In this document: positions 1-5,321 of the stretch, piece after piece
Layout of the letters: each line of letters opens with the position of its first letter
Numbering within the stretch: the stretch's first letter is position 1
Assembly (NCBI GenBank): GCA_041486365.1
Contig: JBGPLH010000154.1
Span: 1-7,546 of the forward strand
DNA from: JBGPLH01 sp041486365 [NCBI: Thermodesulfobacteriota bacterium]
GTDB lineage: Bacteria; JAUYMQ01
Direction of reading: 5' to 3'
Length of the DNA: 7,546 nt
Notes under the pieces: model-generated
Databases searched by the model: none
Told to the model about the DNA's origin: nothing
Seen by the model: only the letters and a program-made list of their open reading frames with translations
Program-made: the position numbers and the translations under genes

Positions 1-666
1 CCGCTGCACGAGCGCATGCGCGAGTATCTCGCGGCCCACCCGGTAGCGATGCTGCGCCGGCGACGGCTCGGGTTCGGTCCCGTCCTCCGGGCAAGGCTCA
101 GGCACTCGATCCTTCGTCAGTCCTGGGACGACGTCGGACGCGCGGGCGGCTATCGGCTGCTCACGGACGGCATTCATCTGAACGACACGGCCGCAGGCAT
201 CGTCGCCGACCTCGTGGTTGATTTCCTGATGGGGAAGTTCGAGATCCCGGAAAGAGAGGTCTCCGAGCACATGGCGGATCAAGAATCAAAATCCGATACC
301 GAATGGCGCTCGAAGCTCACCCCCGAGCAATACGAGGTGACGCGGAACAAGGGGACGGAGCGCGCGTTCACGGGGGAGTACTGGGACTCCAAGACGCCCG
401 GGATGTACAAGTGCGTCTGCTGCGGAAGCGCGCTCTTCAGGTCCGACGCGAAATTCGACTCGGGAACGGGCTGGCCGAGCTTCTGGGAAGCCGTCGATCC
501 CGCCAAGGTGAAGCTCCTGGAGGACCGGAGTCACGGGATGTCCCGGACCGAGGCGGCGTGTGCGCAATGCGACGCCCACCTGGGACACGTCTTCGACGAC
601 GGGCCGCGGCCGACGGGCAAGCGCTACTGCATCAATTCCGCGTCGCTCAAGCTGGACAAGGGTTGA
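1..666 (+). CDS. msrB: SGNH/GDSL-type hydrolase C-terminus reading in frame into peptide-methionine (R)-S-oxide reductase (MsrB); 5' partial
   Basis: The frame is open from base 1 to the TGA at 664-666. Bases 1 to about 230 encode what looks like the end of an SGNH/GDSL hydrolase: the DGIHLN motif (Asp at 166-168, His at 175-177) resembles the catalytic Asp-x-x-His of block V, followed by an amphipathic last helix. From the ATG at 271 the same frame encodes a complete 131-residue MsrB, which reduces methionine-(R)-sulfoxide in proteins. MsrB residues visible, counted from that ATG, are zinc CxxC pairs C48/C51 and C97/C100, the SGTGWPSF block, the CDAHLGHVF block and the catalytic C120 in RYCINSASL. 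The usual second, resolving cysteine of GCGWPSF is Thr66 here, so recycling must use another cysteine or a one-Cys mechanism. MsrB is certain. Whether cells make a fusion or start MsrB separately at 271 is open; the hydrolase call is moderate. Confidence 0.88.
   Translation, partial: PLHERMREYLAAHPVAMLRRRRLGFGPVLRARLRHSILRQSWDDVGRAGGYRLLTDGIHLNDTAAGIVADLVVDFLMGKFEIPEREVSEHMADQESKSDTEWRSKLTPEQYEVTRNKGTERAFTGEYWDSKTPGMYKCVCCGSALFRSDAKFDSGTGWPSFWEAVDPAKVKLLEDRSHGMSRTEAACAQCDAHLGHVFDDGPRPTGKRYCINSASLKLDKG
254..273 (+). promoter_or_regulatory. Internal ribosome binding site and start codon for stand-alone MsrB
   Basis: A purine-rich GAGAGG (254-259) lies 11 bases before the ATG at 271-273, exactly where MsrB homology is expected to begin. 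The resulting 131-residue protein has normal MsrB length. This supports translation of MsrB on its own, even though the upstream hydrolase frame has no stop codon. The spacing is slightly long, so the site is plausible rather than strong. Confidence 0.45.
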
Positions 667-755
667 GCCGATCTGATCGGATGAGATCGAACGCCCGCGG
701 CTAGGACGCAATCCCCGGCGCCCGCGGACGGATCACCTCCGAAGGCGGTTCGGCG

Positions 756-917
756 ATGTCCTGGATCTTCACTCTGGTTGGCACCACGGTGGGTGGCTGG
801 CTCGGCTGGTGGCTGGGCGCTCGCGTGGGGATCATGACGGCTTTCTTCCTGAGCTCGATCGGAACAGCGGCGGGCCTCTACGGTGCCCGCCGGTTCATGC
901 GCGCCTACCTCGATTGA
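756..917 (+). CDS. Small glycine-rich membrane protein (53 aa), function unknown
   Basis: This short gene runs ATG to TGA and encodes 53 residues. Residues 3-20 (ending GGWLGWWLG) and 24-43 form two hydrophobic segments with regularly spaced glycines, joined by a short GAR turn and ending in a basic tail (ARRFMRAYLD). A two-helix hairpin in the inner membrane with glycine-zipper packing is the natural reading. GAAGG at 741-745 lies 10 bases before the ATG and serves as ribosome binding site. The gene follows MsrB by 89 bp on the same strand and faces the alpha/beta hydrolase tail to tail. Very short proteins of this style seem familiar from high-GC bacteria, but I cannot name a family and assign no function. 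Codon third positions are GC-rich like those of its neighbours, which supports a real gene. Confidence 0.68.
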   Translation: MSWIFTLVGTTVGGWLGWWLGARVGIMTAFFLSSIGTAAGLYGARRFMRAYLD

Positions 918-999
918 CTCACCCTTCAAGCGCTCTCCTCGATAGATAGCCCGTCCCTTCCCTCGCGCGCGCGAGCGCCTTGCGCCGGTGATCGATCGC

Positions 1000-1019
1000 C
1001 ATGCGCCGCCGGGCGCATG
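1000..1019. terminator. GC-rich stem-loop at a convergent gene junction, terminator-like without T-tract
   Basis: CATGCGCC (1000-1007) and GGCGCATG (1012-1019) form a perfect 8-bp stem with a GCCG loop. It abuts the stop codon of the minus-strand hydrolase (1020-1022) and lies about 80 bases past the stop of the plus-strand miniprotein. No run of T follows on either strand, so it is not a classical intrinsic terminator. An RNA 3'-end stabiliser or a terminator without a U-tract are both possible. Confidence 0.4.
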
Positions 1020-1928
1020 TCACGCCCTTGGATGCCTGGAATTCAGAAAGGTGAGCACCACCTGCGCGAGCCGCTCGGGACGGTCGTGGTGGATCATGTG
1101 ACCGGCCCCCTCGATGTCCACGCCCCGGCCGTCGCCGAAGCACTTTCGGCGCTCGATGTCGTTGAAGAAGTGGTACTCGCTCTCCGCGCCCGTGATGAAG
1201 AGCACCGGGCAGGTGATCCGGCGCCAGAAGGCCTCCGCCTGGTCGAGGTAGAAGGGCTGCGGGGAGCGGGTGCGGTGGAGCGGATCGTGCTTCCACTCCA
1301 CGCGGCCGTCGGCGCGCGTGCGGGTCCCCTTCTCCGCGAGGAAGAGCGCCAGCGCGGGCCCGAGGCGCCGGTGCGTGCGCTGCAGCCGCTCGGCCGCGTC
1401 CTGGACGGACGCCATCCCGCCGCGCCTGCGGCGATCCACCGCCTCGACCTCCCGGACCCACTGTCGGAACCGATCGGGCGCCACGTCCGGCGACATGGCG
1501 GGCGGGCCGAGCCCTTCCACGAGGACGAGCTTTTCGACGCGATCCGGAAAGGTCCCGGCGACGAGGCCCGCCGCCATGCTTCCCATCGAGTGGCCCAGCA
1601 GCGCGAACTGTTCGATCCCGAGCGCGTCGGCCACGCCCATCACGTCGAGCACGTAGTCGGGGAAGTGGTAGTAGCCCCCCTGCACCCAGCCGCTATCTCC
1701 GTGGCCCCGCAGATCGATCGCCAAGATGCGCCGCGGCGGCGCGCCGGCCGCGGCCGCCTGCTCGCGCAGTGCTCGCACGAAGGGCTCGAAGGACCAGGCG
1801 TGATCGAGGAAGCCGTGGACCAGTAGAAGAGGGAAGGGCGTAGCTCCTACCACACCCTTCTCCGTGGGCCAGTCCAGATAGTGGATCTCCAGCCGGCTGA
1901 CCGGGACCTTGCCTTCGCGCGGTTCCAA
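1020..1928 (-). CDS. Alpha/beta hydrolase
   Basis: The 302-residue protein has the alpha/beta-hydrolase order: HGF oxyanion-hole motif at residues 38-40, DLRGHGDS at 72-79, nucleophile elbow GHSMGS with Ser114, and the catalytic His277 in GAGHMIHHD. The acid is probably in the GAESEY loop (Glu249 or Glu251) or Glu139 after the following strand; I cannot decide which. A cap region at about 145-235 is rich in Arg. There is no signal peptide, so it should be cytoplasmic. The substrate is unknown: esterase, lactonase, epoxide hydrolase and C-C hydrolase relatives share this fold. The start is a TTG at 1928, chosen because GGAGG (minus strand, 1934-1938) lies 5 bases upstream and the first in-frame ATG is deep inside the domain at residue 97. 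It diverges from the oxidoreductase at 2037. Confidence 0.9.
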   Translation of the reverse strand: MEPREGKVPVSRLEIHYLDWPTEKGVVGATPFPLLLVHGFLDHAWSFEPFVRALREQAAAAGAPPRRILAIDLRGHGDSGWVQGGYYHFPDYVLDVMGVADALGIEQFALLGHSMGSMAAGLVAGTFPDRVEKLVLVEGLGPPAMSPDVAPDRFRQWVREVEAVDRRRRGGMASVQDAAERLQRTHRRLGPALALFLAEKGTRTRADGRVEWKHDPLHRTRSPQPFYLDQAEAFWRRITCPVLFITGAESEYHFFNDIERRKCFGDGRGVDIEGAGHMIHHDRPERLAQVVLTFLNSRHPRA

Positions 1929-1933
1929 GCGCG

Positions 1934-1938
1934 CCTCC
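1934..1938 (-). promoter_or_regulatory. Shine-Dalgarno site that fixes a TTG start
   Basis: On the minus strand GGAGG precedes TTG (1928) by 5 bases. No ATG or GTG in this frame near the start has a comparable site, so it settles the rare TTG as the probable start of the alpha/beta hydrolase. Confidence 0.6.
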
Positions 1939-1960
1939 GCGGAAAAATGGATCGCGCGGG

Positions 1961-1989
1961 AAGTTACGCCGCGCCGTCTTTACGCGCAA
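1961..1989 (-). promoter_or_regulatory. Candidate promoter for the alpha/beta hydrolase
   Basis: Reading the minus strand, TTGCGC (1984-1989) is followed after 17 bases by TAACTT (1961-1966). Matches to the sigma-70 hexamers are weak (3 of 6 each), but spacing and position, about 32 bases upstream of the TTG start, are right. Its -35 region overlaps that of the divergent plus-strand promoter. Confidence 0.25.
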
Positions 1990-2007
1990 CGGGCCCTGGG
2001 ATACCGT
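1979..2007 (+). promoter_or_regulatory. Candidate promoter for the F420-type oxidoreductase
   Basis: TTTACG (1979-1984) is followed after 17 bases by TACCGT (2002-2007). A leader of about 23 bases would then carry AAGGAG (2025-2030), ideally placed 6 bases before the ATG at 2037. The -10 match is weak, so the call rests mainly on spacing and context. Confidence 0.28.
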
Positions 2008-2036
2008 GAGCGGGTCCCGAATCCAAGGAGCCCGAC

Positions 2037-2984
2037 ATGCCTTCCCGACCCGTTCGCTTCGGTGTGCAGACCGGCCCCCAGAACACGACCTGGGACGAGC
2101 TCGTCGCTCTCTGGAAAGAGATCGACACGCTCGGATACGACACCGCCTGGACCTTCGATCACTTCATCCCGATCTTCACCGACCCGAAGGGCCCCTGCTT
2201 CGAGGGATGGATCGCGCTGGCTGCGCTGGCGGCGCACACGCGGCGCGTGCGCGTGGGGACCCTCGTCACGGGGAACACGTACCGCAACCCGGCGATTCTC
2301 GCGAACATGGCCGCCACGCTCGATCACGCGACCGGCGGGCGGCTCGAGTTCGGGATCGGCGCCGCATGGTTCCAGCAGGAGCACGACGCCTACAACGTGC
2401 CCTTCCCGTCCATCGGGACACGTCTCTCGATGCTCGATGAGTCGCTCCGGATCATCCGGGCAATGTGGACGGAGAAGGCGCCGTCCTTCGAGGGGAAGCA
2501 CTACCGGATCCACGAGGCCCTCTGCGAGCCCAAGCCCCTGCAGAAGCCCCACCCGCCCATCCTGATCGGTGGGGGGGGCGTGAAAAAAACGCTGCGGCTC
2601 GTGGCGCGGCACGCGCAGATGTGGAATGGCTTCGGGTCGCCGGAGGTCTTCAAGCGGAAGATCGGGATCCTCGCGGAGCACTGCCGGGCCGAGGGCACCG
2701 ACGTGGACGCGATCGAGAAGAGCGCACTGATCGGGCTCACGGTGACCGACGACCGCGAGAAGGTCCGAAGGATCGTCGCGCGCGAATCGAAGCTCCGCGG
2801 TCTGCCCGAGGAGGAAGCGCGGCACTGGGTGCTCGCCGGCAATCCGGACGAGGTGGCCGATCAGGTGAGGGCCTTCGTCGCCGCGGGGGTCACGCACCTG
2901 ATCGCGATGACGTTCGCGCCCTACGGCGATCAGATCGAGAGCGTCCGCAGGTTCGCGCGGGAGGTGATGCCGGGGTTCCGCTAG
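2037..2984 (+). CDS. LLM-class (luciferase-like) F420-dependent oxidoreductase
   Basis: The 315-residue protein is full length for the luciferase-like TIM-barrel family that uses coenzyme F420 or FMN for hydride transfer. Recognisable pieces are the first strand RFGVQTGP (7-14), TLGYDTAWTFDHF (31-43), the VGTLVTGNTYRNPAILA strand and loop (73-89), the GGRLEFGIGAAWFQQEHDAY block (100-119), the RLSMLDESLRIIRAMWTE helix (129-146), PPILIGGGG (173-181), and C-terminal AGNPDEVADQV (267-277), typical of the family. It resembles the F420-dependent subgroup more than alkanal or alkanesulfonate monooxygenases, but the cofactor is inferred from family resemblance. The substrate is unknown. AAGGAG lies 6 bases before the ATG. 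Its TAG stop overlaps the stop of the convergent membrane-protein gene. The frame contains a G8 and an A7 run close together (2571-2589). Confidence 0.92.
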   Translation: MPSRPVRFGVQTGPQNTTWDELVALWKEIDTLGYDTAWTFDHFIPIFTDPKGPCFEGWIALAALAAHTRRVRVGTLVTGNTYRNPAILANMAATLDHATGGRLEFGIGAAWFQQEHDAYNVPFPSIGTRLSMLDESLRIIRAMWTEKAPSFEGKHYRIHEALCEPKPLQKPHPPILIGGGGVKKTLRLVARHAQMWNGFGSPEVFKRKIGILAEHCRAEGTDVDAIEKSALIGLTVTDDREKVRRIVARESKLRGLPEEEARHWVLAGNPDEVADQVRAFVAAGVTHLIAMTFAPYGDQIESVRRFAREVMPGFR

Positions 2985-3799
2985 TCTTTTCGAGTCGGCG
3001 GCCCGAGCGGCGTGATCCGGATTTGATAGGGAGAGATCTGGTCGCGCCGCTCGATCCCCGCGGCGCGCCAGTCGATGTCGGCGCCCGGCGTGCCGGGATC
3101 GATGGCGGGGCTGGGCCCGGGCAGCCCGTCGGCGCCCCAGGTGAGGTATGCGTATCCGCCGTTGCTGCCGGCGGCATAGAAGTAATCGTAACGCCAGGGG
3201 TCGGTGCGGATGGACCGGATCCCCTGCAACTTCGCGTAGCGGGCGAGCCGTTTCTCGAGTGCGTCCATGTTCTTCGGCAGCGGCTCTCCGCGCGCCTTCA
3301 TGCGCGCGAGGTTCGTCTCGACGAAGTACACCGTCTGCCGCGCGCGCAGGATCCTGTAGGTCTGAGTCCGGAAGAATATCTGCACCGCGACCACGATGAG
3401 GATCACCGCGGCGGCGCGGAGCACCCGGGAGGGAATGGTGTCGATGATCTGGACGAGGACAATGAAGCCGACCACGGCCGCGAGGCCCGCCAGCCAGCCC
3501 ATGAGGTCCGCCGCGTAGATGCCCAGAAGGCCCGCCGTGAGGCCGACGGCGAAGGAGGAGGACCGGTCACGGCGGGGGACGACCGGCTCCACCCAGGAGA
3601 CGCTGAGCGCCGCGTTCACGAGGCCGGCGAGAAGCCCCCCGAAAACCCAGAAGACGGCATCGACGAGGAGCGTGAATGCGCGACCGTCGGCGGGATCGAA
3701 GAGGCCCAGCCCGAGCACGCGGAGGCAGGACATCCCGCCGTAGGTGAGGATGAACCCGCCCGCCGTCGCCGCCCAGATTCTTCCGAACTGCCTGCCCAT
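2981..3799 (-). CDS. Polytopic membrane protein with C-terminal GspG/pseudopilin-like domain
   Basis: The 272-residue protein begins with hydrophobic segments at about residues 7-27, 42-66, 84-100 and 101-118, then another at 126-143 followed by a long polar helix (144-170). The last third reads like the core of the type II secretion major pseudopilin GspG: a PLP turn (173-175), TDPW (199-202) with Tyr-rich strands, then WGADGLPG (221-228) and ADIDW (240-244). In GspG the corresponding DPWG, GaDG and DI segments form the calcium-binding loop. There is no prepilin-peptidase site (GFTLIE type) at the N-terminus, so it is unlikely to be an ordinary pilin. The pilin-like part would sit outside the cytoplasmic membrane on the last helix. 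The role is unknown. GAAGGA 6 bases before the ATG supports the start, and a promoter with a perfect TTGACA lies upstream. Confidence 0.82.
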   Translation of the reverse strand: MGRQFGRIWAATAGGFILTYGGMSCLRVLGLGLFDPADGRAFTLLVDAVFWVFGGLLAGLVNAALSVSWVEPVVPRRDRSSSFAVGLTAGLLGIYAADLMGWLAGLAAVVGFIVLVQIIDTIPSRVLRAAAVILIVVAVQIFFRTQTYRILRARQTVYFVETNLARMKARGEPLPKNMDALEKRLARYAKLQGIRSIRTDPWRYDYFYAAGSNGGYAYLTWGADGLPGPSPAIDPGTPGADIDWRAAGIERRDQISPYQIRITPLGPPTRKD

Positions 3800-3840
3800 G
3801 CCGCATCCTTCAAGAAAGGGACGTTCCCGGGATCTCGACG

Positions 3841-3869
3841 AGCGTAGATGCAGGCCCTGCGGGTGTCAA
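3841..3869 (-). promoter_or_regulatory. Sigma-70-like promoter for the GspG-domain membrane protein
   Basis: Reading the minus strand, a perfect TTGACA (3864-3869) is followed after exactly 17 bases by TACGCT (3841-3846). Transcription would begin near 3834 and leave a leader of about 35 bases with the GAAGGA site. The spacer holds an odd palindrome, GCAGG-C-CCTGC (3850-3860), which could be a repressor site. The best promoter match in the window. Confidence 0.5.
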
Positions 3870-3915
3870 ACCGGATGGCCGGTGGGAGCATGCGCGTGCT
3901 GATCTCCTTCGTCGT

Positions 3916-3932
3916 CGGGACGCCCTGTCCCG
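3916..3932 (-). terminator. Stem-loop after the DoxX/COQ7 gene, terminator-like without T-tract
   Basis: CGGGAC (3916-3921) pairs with GTCCCG (3927-3932) around a 5-base loop, 8 bases past the stop codon of the minus-strand gene ending at 3941. No T-run follows. It separates this gene from the next minus-strand gene, which has its own promoter, so it may mark the operon end. Confidence 0.33.
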
Positions 3933-3940
3933 GGTGCCGA

Positions 3941-4792
3941 TCAGGCGCGCGGGGGGCGGAGGCCGGCAAGGAGATCGCGGATGCGCCGCGCGTGGTCGTC
4001 CTCCGTGGCGGCCATGAGCCGGAACTCGGCGGCGAGCAGATCCTCTCCCCAGGCCTGGAACTGAGCGGCGCTCGCGGTGTAGGAGCGGACGGCCAGGCGC
4101 TCCAGTCCAAGATCAAATCGCAGCATCAGCCGATCACCGAGCCGCGCCAGGAGCCAGCCGATCGCCGTGGATCCGAGCACGACGATGCCTCCGAGGATCG
4201 ACCCGCGGGCGCCCACCCGGCCGAGCGCGTCGCCCAGGGCGGACGCGTGCTCGCGCTCCGTCTCCGCGAAGGCCTCCAGCGCCTCGCGAAGTCCCAGCGC
4301 CCGCGCTCCCCGCGCCTGCCGGCGGTAGATCACGTCGGCGCCGATCTCGTTCAGCCGGTCCCACCGCAGCCGGTGCACCAGCCTGAGCAGGGGTCCGAAG
4401 GCCTTCCCGCGCAGGAAGAGCAGCGCGGCGGTCGCGCCGAGGAGCCCCGCGTTCTTGACGAGACCGCCGAAGGGATCGAGCAGGAGATCGGAACGCAGGA
4501 CGAGCAGGTCCGCGGTGAAGACCGCGAGCAGGGCGAGCATGGCCCAGAGGACGGGGACGACGGCGAGGCCCGCGAGGAGCAGGAGCCCGAGGAGCACCTC
4601 GAAGGCACCCATCCAGGGGATGAGCGCGGCGGGCTCGATGGGCAGGAACGAGGCGGAGGGGAAGGCGTCGATCTCGGCGGGGCGAACGTAGAGGATCTTC
4701 GGGAGGAGCCCCTCGAGGAGCCAGACGGCGGCGAGCCCGGCCCTCAGGGCGTCGTCCGTTCGCACGATGGCGCGGTTGGCGTGAGGGTCCAT
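3941..4792 (-). CDS. DoxX-like membrane protein fused to a COQ7-like di-iron (ferritin-like) domain
   Basis: The 283-residue protein has two parts. Residues 14-128 resemble the DoxX-like family: a first helix with WLLEGLLPKILY (24-35), a second with FEVLLGLLLLAGL (64-76), a third at about 79-99 and a fourth after DPFGGLVKNAG (106-116). Residues 143-275 form a ferritin-like four-helix part resembling COQ7, the demethoxyubiquinone hydroxylase: NEIGADVIYRRQ (148-159), ExxH (E179/H182), E231 with a following SY where COQ7 has HY, and ExxH (E264/H267). All six di-iron ligand positions are present. A hydrophobic stretch at 198-217 may dip into the membrane. Expected activity is oxygen-dependent hydroxylation or another di-iron oxidation of a membrane lipid such as a quinone, but the substrate is inferred. 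The ATG at 4792 has GGGAG close upstream and no overlap. An in-frame extension to 4921 would run 101 bases into the HIT gene. It follows HIT by 28 bp. Confidence 0.86.
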   Translation of the reverse strand: MDPHANRAIVRTDDALRAGLAAVWLLEGLLPKILYVRPAEIDAFPSASFLPIEPAALIPWMGAFEVLLGLLLLAGLAVVPVLWAMLALLAVFTADLLVLRSDLLLDPFGGLVKNAGLLGATAALLFLRGKAFGPLLRLVHRLRWDRLNEIGADVIYRRQARGARALGLREALEAFAETEREHASALGDALGRVGARGSILGGIVVLGSTAIGWLLARLGDRLMLRFDLGLERLAVRSYTASAAQFQAWGEDLLAAEFRLMAATEDDHARRIRDLLAGLRPPRA

Positions 4793-4820
4793 GGGGGCTC
4801 CCGCGGCCGCGGAGGTCGCG

Positions 4821-5249
4821 TCACCCGATCGACGATCGAATCCGCTCCGCCTGCTTCCGGATCTCCTCCGGGTCTCCCTTCCGGCCGCTGAGCAGCCCCA
4901 CCGGCGGCTGGATCGGGTCACCCAGATAGCGCGGCAGCACGTGCATGTGGAAGTGGAAGACCGTCTGGAACGCGGCGAGCCCGTTCGCCTGGAAGAGGTT
5001 CAGCCCGTCGGGCTCGAGCCCCCGGCGGATCGCGTCGGCGACCTTCTTCGAGGTGCGCATGACGGCGACGCACTCCTCCTCGTCCAGCTCGAAGACGTTC
5101 TCGCGGTGGGGCTTCACGATGACGAGGGCGTGGCCCGGCGTGATCGGGTTGATGTCCATGAACGCCAGGGTGCGCTCGTCCTCGTGGAGCTTCGTCGAGG
5201 GAAGCTCCCCCGCGACGATCCGGCAGAATACGCAGTGCGTCTGGCTCAT
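4821..5249 (-). CDS. HIT family protein (histidine-triad nucleotide hydrolase/transferase)
   Basis: The 142-residue protein has the histidine-triad signature at residues 99-103 (HFHMH, preceded by QTVF and followed by VLPR). H101 is the expected nucleophile forming an AMP intermediate. An N-terminal CVFC pair (C6/C9) with H48 in VKPH and the triad suggests the zinc site of the CxxC subgroup. Family members hydrolyse AMP-linked substrates such as AMP-lysine, adenosine phosphoramidate or diadenosine polyphosphates. The exact substrate cannot be read from sequence. It is cytoplasmic, and length is normal for the branch, with a charged C-terminal helix. It lies 72 bp after the SRPBCC gene and 28 bp before the DoxX/COQ7 gene, all on the minus strand, so cotranscription is likely. 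The upstream Shine-Dalgarno match is only AGGT, 8 bases before the ATG. Confidence 0.95.
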   Translation of the reverse strand: MSQTHCVFCRIVAGELPSTKLHEDERTLAFMDINPITPGHALVIVKPHRENVFELDEEECVAVMRTSKKVADAIRRGLEPDGLNLFQANGLAAFQTVFHFHMHVLPRYLGDPIQPPVGLLSGRKGDPEEIRKQAERIRSSIG

Positions 5250-5294
5250 GCTCAGCGACCTGGGAGAAGGCGCCGCGGTCTACCCGCCGGAGGT

Positions 5295-5311
5295 CCCGCG
5301 CGGAGCGCGGG
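5295..5311. other. Perfect GC hairpin between the SRPBCC and HIT genes
   Basis: CCCGCGC (5295-5301) and GCGCGGG (5305-5311) form a 7-bp all-GC stem with a GGA loop, about 10 bases past the SRPBCC stop codon. There is no T-tract. It could weaken transcription into the HIT gene or protect the upstream mRNA end. In GC-rich DNA such stems also arise by chance. Confidence 0.35.
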
Positions 5312-5321
5312 CCGACAAAGT

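Noticed and set aside
692-727. Direct repeat CGCCCGCGG at 692-700 and 719-727, with three GATC sites at 670-688
   Set aside because: Two short GC-rich copies and a few GATC tetramers in one 89-bp gap are within chance expectation. No attachment-site or iteron pattern extends them.
1017-1826. A 269-codon plus-strand open frame opposite the alpha/beta hydrolase
   Set aside because: The minus strand carries the complete catalytic pattern; the plus-strand translation is a compositional mirror of it.
2580-2592. Programmed -1 ribosomal frameshift at the A7 run
   Set aside because: The frame is GTG AAA AAA ACG, so the heptamer is not in the X XXY YYZ phase. No conserved product in the -1 frame is visible and the zero frame gives a complete family-length protein.
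2465-3847. A 460-codon plus-strand open frame across the end of the oxidoreductase and the membrane-protein gene
   Set aside because: It overlaps two well-supported genes in other frames or strands. Its translation is a Gly/Arg/Asp/Glu-rich low-complexity string with no domain. Long stop-free shadows are expected in GC-rich coding DNA.
3848-4891. A 347-codon plus-strand open frame opposite the DoxX/COQ7 gene
   Set aside because: It is antisense to a gene with clear membrane helices and di-iron motifs. The product is Glu/Gly/Arg-rich without fold signals or a ribosome binding site.
3941-4921. Longer start for the DoxX/COQ7 gene at 4921
   Set aside because: The added 43 residues are Arg/Ser-rich, unlike the family. 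They would overlap the HIT gene by 101 bases and lack support, whereas ATG 4792 has a ribosome binding site and no overlap.
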